In this document: piece after piece, positions 22,817 through 33,978 of the stretch
Layout of the letters: every line of letters begins with the position of its first letter
Numbering within the stretch: position 1 is the first letter of the stretch
NCBI GenBank assembly: GCA_039621445.1
Contig: CP154956.1
Span: 33,763,437-33,827,436, forward strand
From: Euglena gracilis
Lineage: Eukaryota; Euglenida; Euglenophyceae; Euglenales
DNA: 64,000 nucleotides
Reading direction: 5' to 3'
Notes under the pieces: generated by a model
The model's database searches: none
Told to the model about the DNA's origin: nothing
What the model saw: only the letters and a program-made list of their open reading frames with translations
Program-made: the position numbers and the translations under genes

Positions 22817-23518
22817 GCAAGCTGAACAAAGGGGGGCCGGAAGGTTAGGGAGTCTGATCGCTGGAAGGCTGGGCTGCGGCCGGCTGCCGCCCAACGAAAC
22901 TGCAACCCACAATTGCAAAAAAAAATTATGAGGGTATTTGAAGGAGCAAGGTCAGGGTAGGATTCTCGTTTAAAAACTTGAACTCTTCCTGCTAAACGTT
23001 GTAATATTGGCCTGATGATACTTGACGAACCCAATCAGACACCCAACGTAGGTTACTAAAAACTTGTGGGGAGCATCGGGGAAGTTAGTACCCTGCAGGG
23101 GCCAATTTATCGCGCTGTGCGAGGCGCTTGGGTTGTTGTGGTTGGATGGCCGGCCGCGGCTGGCGGTGGCCCAACCAAAACGGAGTTCTGCGGTGCAGGG
23201 TTGAAAGTGGTTGGGACGTGGCTGGTCCTTGCCAAACCAACGGCCAACCCCCTGTCAATGACCGCCCGAACCAAGGGGAGAGGGGCGGTTCTGGAACCGA
23301 GGCGCACATTTCCACTCCAGCGGATTCCAGGTTGGTGTGTCTGTGCCTTGCATCATCTTTCGTATTAACGTCTGTAATTTTTTGGGATGTGGGTGCTTTG
23401 TCGCGCCCACACCCCCGAACCTCTGGTGAGTCAGCAATCAAATAAAATAATTGGGCCTCCGACTAGTCACAAGCTGGCTATCCATGATAGGTCCGTGCGG
23501 ATGAGTGGACAGTCGCAG
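22817..23518. other. intron, no exon defined
   Basis: A GC-rich patch at 23060-23330 has open frames (for example plus strand RGAWVVVVGWPAAAGGG), but no consistent borders, so it is left uncalled. Confidence 0.3.
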
Positions 23519-23615
23519 GGGCGGCGGTGGCCGGGGCCTCGCCCTGACTTCTCGACGCTCCTCACGGTGGGCGTCCTCGTGGTCGGCTGGCTGGTCCTTG
23601 CGGTGGTGGCGAGGA
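23519..23615 (+). CDS. exon encoding a hydrophobic, probably transmembrane segment
   Basis: An acceptor AGTCGCAG opens the frame GRRWPGPRPDFSTLLTVG followed by VLVVGWLVLAVVARSV, a run of about 18 hydrophobic residues followed by Arg, as in a membrane anchor. The donor may be GAGGA|GTGTGA. Phase to neighbouring exons is not established. If it belongs to the acetyltransferase gene the enzyme would be membrane-anchored. It may instead be a separate gene. Confidence 0.35.
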
Positions 23616-24646
23616 GTGTGACCAACGGGGGCCGGCGGGCCGCCGTGCCCCCCTCTCCGAGGTGTGGCCATGCAGCACAGCACCCCCCACCCACTGCCCC
23701 ATCTGTTTCTCTCCGGGTAGGGGTTGTGACATCAGGGAAACTGCCCTTGCCCTCCGTGTCCATTGACGTGTCGGAGATCTGTCTCTGACCTCTGTGCCTG
23801 CCAACCTGTCCTCCACCATGCCTTTTTTCAGGGTTTAGCATGTTTCATTGGCAACGCACTTTTTCCAGGGAATTGAATCATGAATTGAGGCCTAGTGTGC
23901 CAGCGTAGGCAAAAACTTAAGGCACTACTTGTGAGGTGGCGGCTCGCAGGAATGCCAACGCTCCCCTGCACGTTGCTGCCTCTGCAGCAATGTGACCACC
24001 CTCCGGGTCGGCGAGGTGCGAGTGCGGCGAGCCCTCCCAACCAAGCGCCCGCGGCTCTGCGTTATCAGCTCCAGCTTTCTTCAACAGCATCCTTCCCCCC
24101 CTCTGGGTTGGGGGAAATGGGATGCAAGGCGTGATTATGTGGTGGAGGGCACCTTTTTTTGGAGTCCACAGCACTGATTGCATCCAGTTTTGTTGCCACC
24201 TAAGATCGTCCTGGCTCATCCTGGATCTCCAGCTGCGTGAATTACCGACGCGAGCTGCCTGTGATGCCTTCTGGTGCCACTTGATGGTTCATCACAGAGG
24301 CCACTACCATTTACAAGAATGACTGAAATTGAAACTGGGAGAGGGTCGGCCAGCAGCCCCGCAGATGGATAAATGGTGGACCCCCAACACAGTTTGGTAT
24401 TCTGGGGCACGAAGCGAATGCACACGAAGCAATTGTCAGAGTTTGCGCCCTCTCCAGTGGTTTCCCAAGCCCCCCCAAATGGCGTGTGGGTGCGCGCGTG
24501 CGTGTGGTCTTGTGGTACAAAGCGCCATTGATGCACTCAGGAGGTGTGCGATGGTGATCGGCTCTCAGATTCCCAATGCTGCCTTTTTGGTGTCCGGGAA
24601 CCCTCAACGGTGGACCCTCCTCGGTGTGCAGCCAACACGCCCACAG
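23616..24646. other. intron, start of the catalytic domain unresolved
   Basis: A possible small exon at about 23990-24050 reads TLRVGEVRVRRALPT, which resembles the first strand of a GNAT domain, but no GT donor fits. The rest is mixed, with no exon signature. Confidence 0.3.
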
Positions 24647-24922
24647 ATACGCAAATGTTGTTCCTTGGCTTGCGGTTGTGCCGGGCCGGCCATCCGGCGC
24701 TTGCCGCGGACGGAGCTCCTGGCGGTGGCCGCCATCTTGCAGGGGACGCTGTTTCGCATGCCGGGGGCCGTGTCGGAGGTGCAGCCCACCGACGTCCCGG
24801 CCGGCCTGCTTGGGATGCACACGATGCGCGCCGAGGCGGAGCGGGAGACCCGCGCGCTGCGGGAGCGCATCCGACGCACGAGGGGCGCCATCGACGAGGG
24901 GCACCGCCCATCCTTTGAGGAG
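24647..24922 (+). CDS. GNAT N-acetyltransferase, exon with N-terminal helices
   Basis: The frame reads PAIRRLPRTELLAVAAIL, continues with LLGMHTMRAEAERETRALRE, and ends GHRPSFEE at GAG|GTGTGA in phase 0. It is rich in charged helix residues and would form helices 1-2 of the fold, where GNAT proteins position the acceptor substrate. The CACAG start at 24647 is in phase but its pyrimidine tract is weak, so the first 15-20 codons are uncertain. The next five exons all join it without a frame change, so this is the best-supported gene of the window. Confidence 0.62.
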
Positions 24923-25180
24923 GTGTGAGACGTGAGACGACCCCATTGAGAGGTTTGGGCATGAGTTCCAGGCGTTGGGGCTTCCCCAAACCTCATTTAA
25001 TTTGTGCCGCTGACGGCAGTGATTCACATCCAAATGGATGGTTTCTTGGAGGGCTGCACGTGCCGCCGGGCTCTGATGTTCAGACCCACTCCATCTGTGT
25101 GCGCGTTGCTGAGCTGAGTGCTGGCCACCCGACCTCCTGCCGTCTGGTGCGCCAGCCGGCCATTTGCCCCTCCCCCGCAG

Positions 25181-25278
25181 CTGGTGCAGCTCAATGAGGA
25201 CCGCCGGCAGGTCGCCGCCCTGCAGATGCCCCGCATGTCTGCCATACTGGTGGCCGAGGCGACCCACACCCGGCCCAG
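25181..25278 (+). CDS. GNAT N-acetyltransferase, second catalytic exon
   Basis: A strong acceptor (CCCCTCCCCCGCAG) opens LVQLNEDRRQVAALQMPRM, followed by SAILVAEATHTRP, ending at CCCAG|GTTGCT with two bases of an Arg/Ser codon left over. The ILVAEA strand followed by IVGCATVFL of the next exon is the usual beta-2/beta-3 hairpin of GNAT enzymes. Phase 0 in and phase 2 out match both neighbours. Confidence 0.68.
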
Positions 25279-26039
25279 GTTGCTGTTTAGGGTGCGGCGG
25301 ACTGTACGGTGGGGAACACAAAAAGAACAGTGGACAAATGCTGGAGTCGAGGACCCGTAGACGAGGAAGTCGTTCACGTGCATTGATCATCAATCTGCTC
25401 ACCAACACAACAGAAAGCAATGAACATTTTGGTGCTAAAATTTTTCATTTTTTGAAAAGAAAAGCATTGAAAATTCTTGGGGGTCTGAAATTTTGATCAG
25501 GTGAGTTTTACCAAAATCGGCCAAAGAGTGGGGGTAGTTTTTGATTGGGGAGAATTATTAGAAAGGTGTAGTGGCTGCCAACGGTTATACACGCCAGGGG
25601 GGGACAAGCAGTTGTTCCGGGGGGGGGGGTCGACCCGTTGTTCCAACATTTCGTGAAAGTTGGGGTTATGTCTCAGGACATGGTTAGGATTACGGCCGGA
25701 ACTCTGCGAATGTCCCAGATATCGGAATTTTAGGAATCAGATAGGTCCATTCTGGACAATTTAGGCTGAATTTCGGCTGAATTTTTCTGCTCAATTTTCT
25801 CTCTGTGCATCAGAGAATAGTTCTGTTAGCCCTTGTGTGGCCCATCGAGTACTTCCCAAAACATTCACTAAATGTCTGACGTTTCCTTTGACTGTGTGGA
25901 TGGTTATAGCCCTGCTCTGTCATACCCGATTTCTCTTTTGCAAATGTTGACACCATCACAAGCGCTGTTGTATTGTTGCAAATAGAATTGCTAAGACAAC
26001 CGGCGAAGCCCATATTCCTCTTGCTCTGCTTGCGACGCA
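25279..26039. other. intron of the GNAT gene
   Basis: No exon seen. It contains a G run with a short inverted block around 25590-25645 (GGGGGACAAGCAGTTGTTCC) and otherwise AT-rich sequence. Confidence 0.4.
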
Positions 26040-26450
26040 AATTAAGCAATACCCCCCCCAAATAATACCCCCCCCCCGGGGTAATTATTTTTTTTTTTCG
26101 CCCGAAGTCCCGGTCCGCGGGGGGGTATTCTTTGGGGGGGGTAATAGCACCCCAAAATTTTCGAAACTTTTCGAAGTCCCATAGGAGCCAAAATAGCGCC
26201 AAAACCCCCCTTTGGGGTCATTTTTTGTGCTTTCTTATGAAACTTACCATTTTTGGGAGGTCAGATGATCCAGAAAAATCGATTTTTTTTTTCGTAATTT
26301 GTTGTCAGAAATTGTGATTTTTACCTACATTTTCAGGTCAAAATCCGGGCCTTCGGCCCGAAATTCAGGGGGGGGGGTATAAACCCGGTCTGAGTCGGAC
26401 CCCGAGGGGGGGGGTATTATTTGGGGGGGTATTATTTGTGGGGAGGGTTT
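26040..26450. mobile_element. C/G-capped element, AAATAATACCCC family, in GNAT intron
   Basis: Left blocks CCCCCCCAAATAATACCCCC and right blocks GGGGGGTATTATTTGGGGGG are inverted repeats. It contains the GGGCCTTCGGCCC hairpin shared with other elements here. Similar ends occur at 12571-12942 and 54885-55260. Non-coding. Confidence 0.62.
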
Positions 26451-26699
26451 ATTTAATGTCTTTATTCCTCTTTGCGTGAGACCAGGTTTTGTTTGGCTTC
26501 ATTGAAGAACAAGGCAGGGAAGGAGCCTGGCTTCAGCAAGTAAGTCAAGTGATAAAGTGATACTGCAGAAAGGGATATTCGTCAACAGCATGAGACGTTG
26601 TATGAAGACACATAAAGCACACAGACATAATGAATTCGTCTGAATCTTCCGAATTATGTGGCTGTGACCATATATTCACTTAACTTGGGCGAGTGAATC

Positions 26700-26825
26700 T
26701 GTGGCCAGAATCCCCCACAAATCCCAGCAAATCCCAGCAAATCCTGACAAATCCTGAAGAATCTCGACAATTCCTGATAACTCCTGATAACTCCCGACAA
26801 ATCCCAACAAACTCCCAACAAAGCT
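26700..26825. repeat. degenerate AATCCCGACA tandem repeat
   Basis: About eleven 10-11-bp units such as AATCCCAGCA, AATCCTGACA and ACTCCCGACA in direct order, 130 bp upstream of the next GNAT exon. Confidence 0.7.
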
Positions 26826-26955
26826 TGGCAACAGCACCAAAGTGCCTGGTTTCTGAGATGCTGGCCGCAGGGTTGATTTCAACAGGAATTTCATGGATTT
26901 GTGATCAAGGGGAATGTGTGTGTGTTTGTGTGTGTTGGGGAACGATAAAACGGAG

Positions 26956-27112
26956 CCTGGCATGGGCCCGCGACGCCACCCCTCGCATCGTGGGCTGCGC
27001 GACCGTCTTCCTGAACCCCGTGCATTGCGCGCTGGACCCCCCCGCCCCGCCATTCTCCCCGAACCACTTCTACGTGTCCAACGTTGCGGTCTGCCCCGAG
27101 GCCCGCCGGCAG
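26956..27112 (+). CDS. GNAT N-acetyltransferase, core exon with strand beta-4
   Basis: The frame reads LAWARDATPRIVGCATVF, then FSPNHFYVSNVAVCPEARRQ, ending at CGGCAG|GTGTCG in phase 0. YVSNVAVCPEARRQ is the classical beta-4 strand and the first half of the acetyl-CoA pyrophosphate loop (consensus Arg/Gln-x-x-Gly-x-Gly/Ala). The acceptor AAACGGAG has a weak pyrimidine tract but gives the exact phase required by the exon at 25181. Confidence 0.75.
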
Positions 27113-27345
27113 GTGTCGCTCTCCCCGACCACCCCCCCCGCCAAGTTGTTTGGCCACTGCCAGGGGCAAGGCCCCGCCAGGTCATCATTTCCTAAGTTTC
27201 AGGTCTGACTGATTTCCCGACAGGTCTTCACGTCAGCTGCACACAACCTCCTCCCCAAGGATTCACATCACGGCTGGCGTGGGGGAGGGGGGGGGGGCGA
27301 CCTCCATCCTGGATCAGCGATGAACTGCGTGCCTGGCTCTGGCAG

Positions 27346-27396
27346 GGAGTGGCCCGGAGGCTGCTGCGGGCGTGCGAGGTGCTTTGCCAGCGGTGG
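27346..27396 (+). CDS. GNAT N-acetyltransferase, acetyl-CoA loop exon
   Basis: This 17-codon exon (GVARRLLRACEVLCQRW) follows the acceptor CTCTGGCAG and ends at TGG|GTCCAG, phase 0 at both ends. It completes the acetyl-CoA binding motif: Arg-Arg-Gln from the previous exon plus Gly-Val-Ala gives RxxGxA, with the helix that follows in all GNAT proteins. The intron cuts precisely inside the motif, between Gln and Gly. Confidence 0.75.
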
Positions 27397-27992
27397 GTCC
27401 AGGCAGGGTTGCTGACAGGGATGGCAGATTGGCGGGGGAACGGCTTGAGCCTTCGAGGTCCGTGGGGGGGGGGTCTCAACCCCCCCCCCCACAAAGAATA
27501 GGCTGCTGTGCCATTTTCACCATAAATTCATTCCCAAAGCCTTTAATTTCAAAAGCCTTCAACTTTTTTTTTATCTGTATGCAATGCATGCAATGTAGGT
27601 AATATACAATGCAATGGAATGCAATGGATTCCTGGGCAAATGGAATGAAACCTCTGCGTTTTTTTTTTTTAATTGTGGGTATCAAATGGTTCACATTTTC
27701 CAACCAGAGCAAAATATTAGAATTAGATTTTTTTGATTTTTTTTGTGAACCAACCACTTAAAAAACATTGGCACAAAAGGCTTCCAATTTGTGCAAACAA
27801 ATGACTCTGGAGGTGGACCCACGCAGGGTAACATCTTTGACCTAGTTGACGTTATTTGATGAGTGGGAACACACTGGAGCGCTGGCATTGGAGAGGTACC
27901 CAGACCTGCCCCCCCCCCTCCCCACACACACGGCACCCCTGAGGTCTGAGGTTTGATATGGCGCGTGGTATGGGGCGGCCGGATCCCAACAG

Positions 27993-28195
27993 CTGGCGCC
28001 GGGCGGCCAGCGGCGGCCGGGGGGGGGGGGATGGCCACCGCTGCCTGGCGCGGGCCACCCGTACGTCACGCTGCACGTTGAGGCGCAGAACACGGCGGCC
28101 CTGACGCTGTACCAGTCGTCGGGCTACGCCTTCATGGAGGAAGAGGACGGCCCCGGGCAACTGCTGCTGGTGAAGCGCGTGGCGCCTCCGGCGAG
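27993..28195 (+). CDS. GNAT N-acetyltransferase, C-terminal half of the domain
   Basis: The frame contains HPYVTLHVEAQNTAALTLYQ followed by SSGYAFMEEEDGPGQLLLVK, the beta-5, Asn-x-x-Ala, LY and Gly-Tyr/Phe signature of GNAT enzymes. Starting after CCCAACAG at 27993 gives phase 0, as required, at the cost of a Gly-rich stretch from a G run. The donor GCGAG|GTGTGG leaves two bases that are completed by the last exon. The exact acceptor is less certain than the domain call. Confidence 0.75.
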
Positions 28196-29023
28196 GTGTG
28201 GCTTGCCCCCGTCCTTCAGGTGAGTGACAGTCCATGGGGGATATTGCCAGTATTGCAAGTTGCAAAAAAAAATTGCAAATGAAGAATTTGAAGATTTGCA
28301 ATTTCCCTCCGTTTTTTGTGTCTCCACCCCAAATTTTGCATGTTTTTTTTTTCAGGTAATTTAGAGCAATACATTTTTTTCTGACAGGATCGGTGCAGAA
28401 TCACTGGGTTTCGTCCAATTTTGTGTTTTAAGCTGCTGGCAGGGTTGTTTGCCCAGTTGAACACACTTATAGTTGATCACAGATGCTTGTTTGCACCATA
28501 CTTTCTTTTGTTGTATGTTTTTTCCTGTGATTTTTTGATTTTTTTTGAAGATTTTGAAGCATTGTGCGAGACACTTTTTTGCCCATGCTTCTGTGTTTTT
28601 GGTGGTAAAATGTGTGCATGGTTCTTCATTATAAGCACCGTGATACATAATCAGTTGATACAGTCCCCTGAAGTGCTCGGCAGTCGTTGCTTAAAAAAAA
28701 TGTCTCAAGAAGGCGATGTTCCAACAAGACAAAGGGATATGCAGTTCAGTTTTGTACCTGTAGCCTGTAGCTCAATTTTTGCACCAACAACAACAGCAAT
28801 ACAGAAGGATATGTGCAAGCTTTCACCTGAGATCACTAGGAAAAGGGCTTTGGCTGTTTTTTTTGCTGCGCAAGAATGAAGGCTCAACGGATGTCAGCCT
28901 GCAGCCATACTAAAGATGTTTTTGCGTCACATATTTATTTGAAAAATTGAAAAGGTTCACAGGACTGCAAGGACATCAGGGTGGTTCGTTTGGCCTGTCA
29001 GTAAAGTAAAATGGACCAGTCGT
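28196..29023. other. intron of the GNAT gene
   Basis: AT-rich with T runs. A 152-codon frame at 28421-28879 lacks the codon bias of the real exons and is not called. Its distal part (28740-28870) may be an old element fragment. Confidence 0.4.
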
Positions 29024-29640
29024 CATGGGGAGGGGATTGATAACCGCAATTTTCCCGCAATCCCCGCAATTTTTCCGTTTCCGCAATTTTTTCCCTTTCT
29101 GCATAAACCTGAAATGGCAGGCAAAATGAGTTCCGGCCATCCCTTGACCGTTTCACAAGGGATCCCAGGTGCTGTTTTTTGTTATTTGTTGTAAATTTGT
29201 TGCAATTTTGCCAATTTTGCAAATTTTGAAAAAATTGGCAGTTTCTTGGCCGTTTTTTTTTTGGTTTTTTGGTTTTCCGATTTCTGCTGGGATATAATTT
29301 CCCATTTTTCCACTTGAAAAAATCCGCATCCTGGACCAGATTTTTACCTGAGACAAATTTTTCATCAATTTTTTTGCCATTTTCAATTTTTTGGCCAATG
29401 AACTCAATATTTCTTATTATCAGCAAGTTCCCAATTACAAAAATCATGGTTCTGGATTTTTTTTTGTTGGAAAAAGTGTGTATATCAGCTCAAAATATAC
29501 TAAATTGTTGCAAAATGACAAAAACTGCGAAGTTTTTCTGTCCCCTCAAGAGAAGTGTATATGTTCCCAAAACCGTAATTTCCGCAATTTTCCGCATTTT
29601 TTTTGCCGTTTTCCCAAAGGCTTCCGATATCAACCCCCTG
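29024..29640. mobile_element. 0.6-kb inverted-repeat element with CCGCAATTTT motif
   Basis: Left GGGGATTGATAACCGCAA and right complement GGGGGTTGATATCGGAAG form imperfect inverted ends. AGTCGTC is duplicated at 29018-29024 and 29641-29647. The ends are arrays of CCGCAATTTTCC units. Located in an intron of the acetyltransferase gene. Non-coding. Confidence 0.6.
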
Positions 29641-29919
29641 AGTCGTCCAACAGAAACTCAGTGTGGCAGGCGCCATTCCGGATGCGGGTGGACCTCCCAA
29701 ACCATGCCCCACCAACAAATGGGCGATCACATCATCGCACGATGAGTTTGAAGGGGTGATTTTGAGACACGCTGGGTGCCCAGGTTCACAGCCAGCGCAG
29801 CGCGTCTTTTTTGTGATGCGCGAGGGGACACCACAGATGTGGGAGGAACGAAGGCAGGGGAACCGTCTGGGCCGGAGACAATCTCGGCCATGGGGCCCTA
29901 CTGTGGGTGGTTGAGGGAG

Positions 29920-30130
29920 AGATCCCCAGGACTCCCCAAAAGATCAAAATTTTCCTTCCGTCGCTTTTTGCGCCAATTTTTTTTTGCATTTTTGACAAAT
30001 GCAAAAAAAATGCCCTGGAAGTGCCCAAATTTTTTTTTGGCCGTTTTAAGGGGTCAAAGATTTTCGGCCCGGCGCTTTGCGCCAGGCCAAAATTAGTCAC
30101 CCAGACTGCGCCACTGTTGAGGTGGGGGGG
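29920..30130. mobile_element. mini-element piece with GGCGCTTTGCGCC hairpin
   Basis: TTTTCGGCCCGGCGCTTTGC through GTCACCCAGACTGCGCCACT matches the reverse complement of 44160-44230 with few mismatches, so it is a dispersed family. It ends in a G run just before the last GNAT exon. Confidence 0.55.
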
Positions 30131-30202
30131 GGTCTCCCAACTCTCCCACCCACCTGCCCTTTTGTCGAAGCCTGCCAGACCCCCCCTCGGATCCTCTCGC
30201 AG

Positions 30203-30533
30203 GGAGGAGGTGTCCTGGCTGCAGGTCCTCTCCGGCCTGCCCCCCAGCCCCGGGTCCATCTTCGCCTCCGACGAGGAGGACTCCGCCTCCGCCCTGCCCC
30301 TGGCCTCCTTCCTGGCTGCCGGCGACACCGACGGCGATTCCGATGGCACCGGGGACGGCGAGGCGGACGGCGCCAGGGATGGCAATGCCGACGGCGGCGG
30401 GGACGGCGGGGCGGACAGCAGCGGGTACGGTGCATATGGCAGTGGGTACGGCGGCGGGTATGACAGCGGCGGGGACGGCGGCGGGGCGGACGCTGGGGGC
30501 GGAGGGGAGGCTTTTGGCGATGCCGATTACTGA
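30203..30533 (+). CDS. GNAT N-acetyltransferase, last exon with Asp/Gly-rich tail
   Basis: The acceptor CCTCTCGCAG opens EEVSWLQVLSGLPPSPG, then IFASDEEDSASALPLASFLA, followed by a tail of about 65 residues built almost only from Gly, Asp, Ala and Ser with a few Tyr, ending GEAFGDADY and TGA at 30531-30533. The single leading base completes the Arg codon left by the previous exon. The acidic low-complexity tail is not part of the acetyltransferase fold and is probably disordered. The six visible catalytic and tail exons together give about 370 residues. Confidence 0.68.
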
Positions 30534-31140
30534 GTTGGTCCCTTCCCCTGGTGCGGCATGGCGCCACCCGGCTCCCGGACCTGGGCACACGGCCACCGAT
30601 TGCCTTTGCGGGTGAAGGCGGCGGCCGCTTGCAATGGGCGTGCTGCACAAACGACCCAAATCCTGGACCCACCCACATGTGCACATTTCTGCCATCTTGC
30701 ATTTACGTTTCGATTGTGGAATCCAGACAAAATGGAATTTGATTGAAGCGGCGGCTTTCCCTTCTCCAGTTGCTGCAGAGTTTTCCAGGCCACAAATGTC
30801 AAAGACCCTGTGCCAGCTATTAATGTGCTTAGTTGCTCATCAAGCAAGGTTGCATTTCAACAGCGAACTGCATTTGATTAACAGCAGAACGTTTTGCGCC
30901 AGTATGTGTTGGAATGCCGTGTTTCCATTGACGCGTTTCCATTGACGCGTGGCATTTCTGATTCTCAAGGGGCGCCGGAGTGGGCGGAAAGGATACGTTT
31001 GTGAGTGTTTGCCATGCCTGGTTGCAACGAAGAAGGGGAGTGAGAGGCAGATGCGCCATTGGGTTTAATTGACGGTCCGCCGAGAACAGTTCTGCTCCTG
31101 CCGCGGTGTTCCGTGCATTTCTTGCTCAGGGACTGCACCG
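30534..31140. other. downstream region of the GNAT gene, no gene seen
   Basis: A direct repeat TTTCCATTGACGCG occurs twice at about 30926-30954. No polyadenylation signal could be assigned and no exon is visible. Confidence 0.35.
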
Positions 31141-31290
31141 ATGGGGGCTCCCGGCCGGCTCCCGGCCGGGGGTGTGGCGCCCCTGGGCCTCGTGTTGGTC
31201 GCGGCCCTGCTGCTGTGTTGCAGTCCCCCTGCCCCCTCCGCCACACTGCACAGCAGCCCCACCTGGCCTTTCCTGGGAAAAGTTGGCATT
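31141..31290 (+). CDS. possible first exon with a signal peptide
   Basis: An ATG opens MGAPGRLPAGGVAPL followed by the hydrophobic run GLVLVAALLLCC and then SPPAPSATLHSS, a textbook signal peptide (positive n-region, 12-residue h-region, Pro/Ser/Ala c-region). Thr-Trp-Pro-Phe-Leu follows shortly after the likely cleavage site. The donor may be GGAAAA|GTTGGC. It lies upstream of the pseudouridine synthase exons on the same strand and could be their start, but the connection is not proven. Confidence 0.38.
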
Positions 31291-33978
31291 TGAAGGACAC
31301 GCCGCAGCCAAAAACACCTTCCACCACCAGCCTGGAATGGTTTTCAGGAGTCGCAAGGGAATCATTGTCATTTGGCTTGGGTCAGCTGGAAATCAATCAT
31401 CTTTGACCAAAAATGGTCAATTTATTGATTATTGACCATACTTTTTGTGGAAAAGTTTCCGTATTGGTTTCCCCCATTATGCTGTTTGCATGCTGGCAGG
31501 TGTTTTGTGTTCAATGATGCATACTTCTTCATTCCCCCAATTTTTTTTGAAATTGGTGTCTGCCTTCCTCCTCAAAAAGTTTTATTCTTTTGTTTTCCAT
31601 TCCAGTCACTTTCTCTTTTTCTCTGCTGCAGGCCACTTTAGTGCAGGGTCTTTTCCTTGCTCATCTTCCCTCCGCCTCCAATGCTCGGCTAACTTTCATA
31701 AGCAGACACCCAACCAAGCTTTGGAGCCCCCACGCTGTGCTCTGTTCCTGTGGGTGGGCCCCGGTCCAATTTCCCCACGGTTGGCTGCGCTTCCAACCTT
31801 GGCCCCCGCCCCCCTCTGCGTTGTGTTCCGGGCGTATCGGACGGGCCGAGTGGCGGGTGGTGCCCACGTCGCCATGAAGGTGCCGCCAGGGAAGGCCGGC
31901 CGGAGCCCTTCGCTCCGCCTCCCCTCTTCGGTCGGCACGCCAACCCTCAGGGCTGGGGCGGTCCACAGCCCCCGCTCCGGGTGGCACCCCCGCCCCCGCC
32001 CCCCCCGGGGCGGACCGGGAATCCTGGAGACCTGATGAGTGGTGGGTGGGGAGGGGTCACCCCCCCTCCCCACCCTTCTTGGCCTTCCCGCACCGCCCTC
32101 CCCCTCTTTGCCGTGGCCAGGGTCTCGTCAGGATGGTGGGGGGCCACATACCCGCCGTGGAGCCCCCCCCCCCCCCCCCCCCGGCCCTGCCCCGGTACTG
32201 CCGGTGGGCCACAGCGCCGCCGCCCGCCGGGGTGCGGCGGCGTGGGGGGGGGCGGCCGCCGCCCGCATTGCTGCCGGCGGCGGCGCGGGGCGGGCGTGAG
32301 CGGGCCTCGCTCTGTGGTGTGCCCATACGTGTGCCTACCGCACTGTGGGGATGGCCAGCATTGCTACGCCGCTGTCCCCTCCGGAAATACAGAGCGGGTG
32401 GCTCAAAGTCCTGACCTGCATGTTGGCATCGGCGCTAATTTTTTTGGTGGAGGGGAGTAGCGGGAAAACCGTGTCGTGGCCACCCCACGTTTTCAGCGTA
32501 ACTGACCTCAACTTTGGTCCGGGGGGGGGGAGTGCCTTGTGTGGGCAGAGACTGCAGCAGAAACTTCTGGAAAAGCTTTCAGAAATGTCCTGTCCTCCCA
32601 GGTTCCCTTTATGTATCCTGTGTGACAGCCAATCACGTTTTTGAATCACACAGGCATCAGTGCATTGTCAACAGTCCGGATAAAAAATGACGAGAAACAA
32701 AAATGATGGGAAACCACCCAATTTCTTCCATCATTTCCCCCATCATTCCACGTTCAGGGGTAGTCAAATGTAAAACACAAAATGATGGGGGCATGACATA
32801 TGGTCAATTTTAGGGTCTTTTGGGGTCGTGTTTTAATGCATCATTCACAAAACGACACCTGGAAGACCATTTTGCCCATTTTTTTTGAAATTTTGAGTTG
32901 CTTTTTTGCCAAAAAATTTCCATCACAAGTCGGAGGAATTACCATCAGTTTGCGTGAAACATTGAATTTCCTTTCCAAAACCGAACGTTTCCCGTCATTT
33001 CATTTGTTTCGAAAAAATGCACCAAAAATGATTTCTGGATGCCATTCCCGATTGATAGAACACGTTCTCCTTTCTGCCGAGGGGCTGGCCCAAAAGAGGC
33101 TGCTGGGAAGCCCCGACCCTCTGAGATGCCCACCCCCCCCCCCCGCTTCTCTGGGTCGCCCTCAGGCACCAGACAGCGTCGCAGCAGTCGTCCTCTTTCT
33201 GGCCGGCGCGGCGCTGACAGCCGTGGCCAGGGCGGAATGGGCCTCCTGGAAACCATGTGGGGGGGGGGTCGGGAGGGGCACCCCTTCCGGTTTTCTATGG
33301 GCTGACCTTTAGGTCAGAATTTCCCCCGGCACCTTTGTCACCAGCGGAATTGTTCTTCTGGCATGTGCTACCCCCTGGGGGGGGGTCGACCCCCCCCCCC
33401 ACAGCCAAGCCTTCCCGTGCAGCCCTGATCGTGGCCGTCGTGGAGTGCCTGCGGCCCCCGCCCGCGACCCGCCCGTCGATGGCGGCAGCGGCCCAGGCCG
33501 GTGTGCCGGCGTGCCGTGGCGACCCTCCCCCCACGAGGTTTCCTCCACCGCGGTGGCTCGATCGGGGCTGAATCCCGGAGGGGGAACAATGCCAGACAGA
33601 GCCACCCGTACCCTTTGTCCGACCTGCTGCGGCCAGCCATCCCCACCGTGTGAAATCGGACCTCGCTGGGGGGTGCCCTTCCCCCTCCCAGGGTGGGTGG
33701 GTGCTATGGGCAGGTGGCATTTTCCACTCCCCCCGGGGGAGTTGGGTTTTGGGGTGGGTAGTGCTCTGTCCCCCCCCCCCTGGCGCCGAAGGCACCAGGG
33801 GGAGAATGGTCATTTTCAAGGGAAAATCGGATTGGTCGGCAGGTGCCCGGGTCCAAACCTGACCCCCCCCCCCCGTGGGGTGTGCCTGTTCATAGCACAA
33901 GGCACCCCCCCCCAGGGTTGGTAAAAGAAGCCTGGCCCAGATGTTGTGTGATGTGTCCCGCCTGCCCCCCCCCCCCAG
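31291..33978. other. intron/unresolved exons, three GC-rich patches
   Basis: GC-rich patches at 31690-32035, 32190-32310 and 33100-33560 have open frames. One on the plus strand (33160-33235) reads SVAAVVLFLAGAALTAVARA, a hydrophobic helix. Another (33410-33530) reads ALIVAVVECLRPPPATRP. Borders and phases could not be fixed. 32680-32800 carries repeated ATGATGGG/CCCATCAT units. C runs occur at 32163-32181, 33133-33143 and 33390-33400. Confidence 0.3.

Noticed and set aside
23990-24740. CAAGCGCC inverted pair that might mark another introner in the GNAT gene
   Set aside because: The 8-bp pair is present, but no target duplication flanks it and no GT/AG pair restores the frame.
28421-28879. 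A 152-codon frame in the GNAT intron
   Set aside because: Codon use is like the surrounding intron, no family is recognised, and it interrupts a well-phased gene model.
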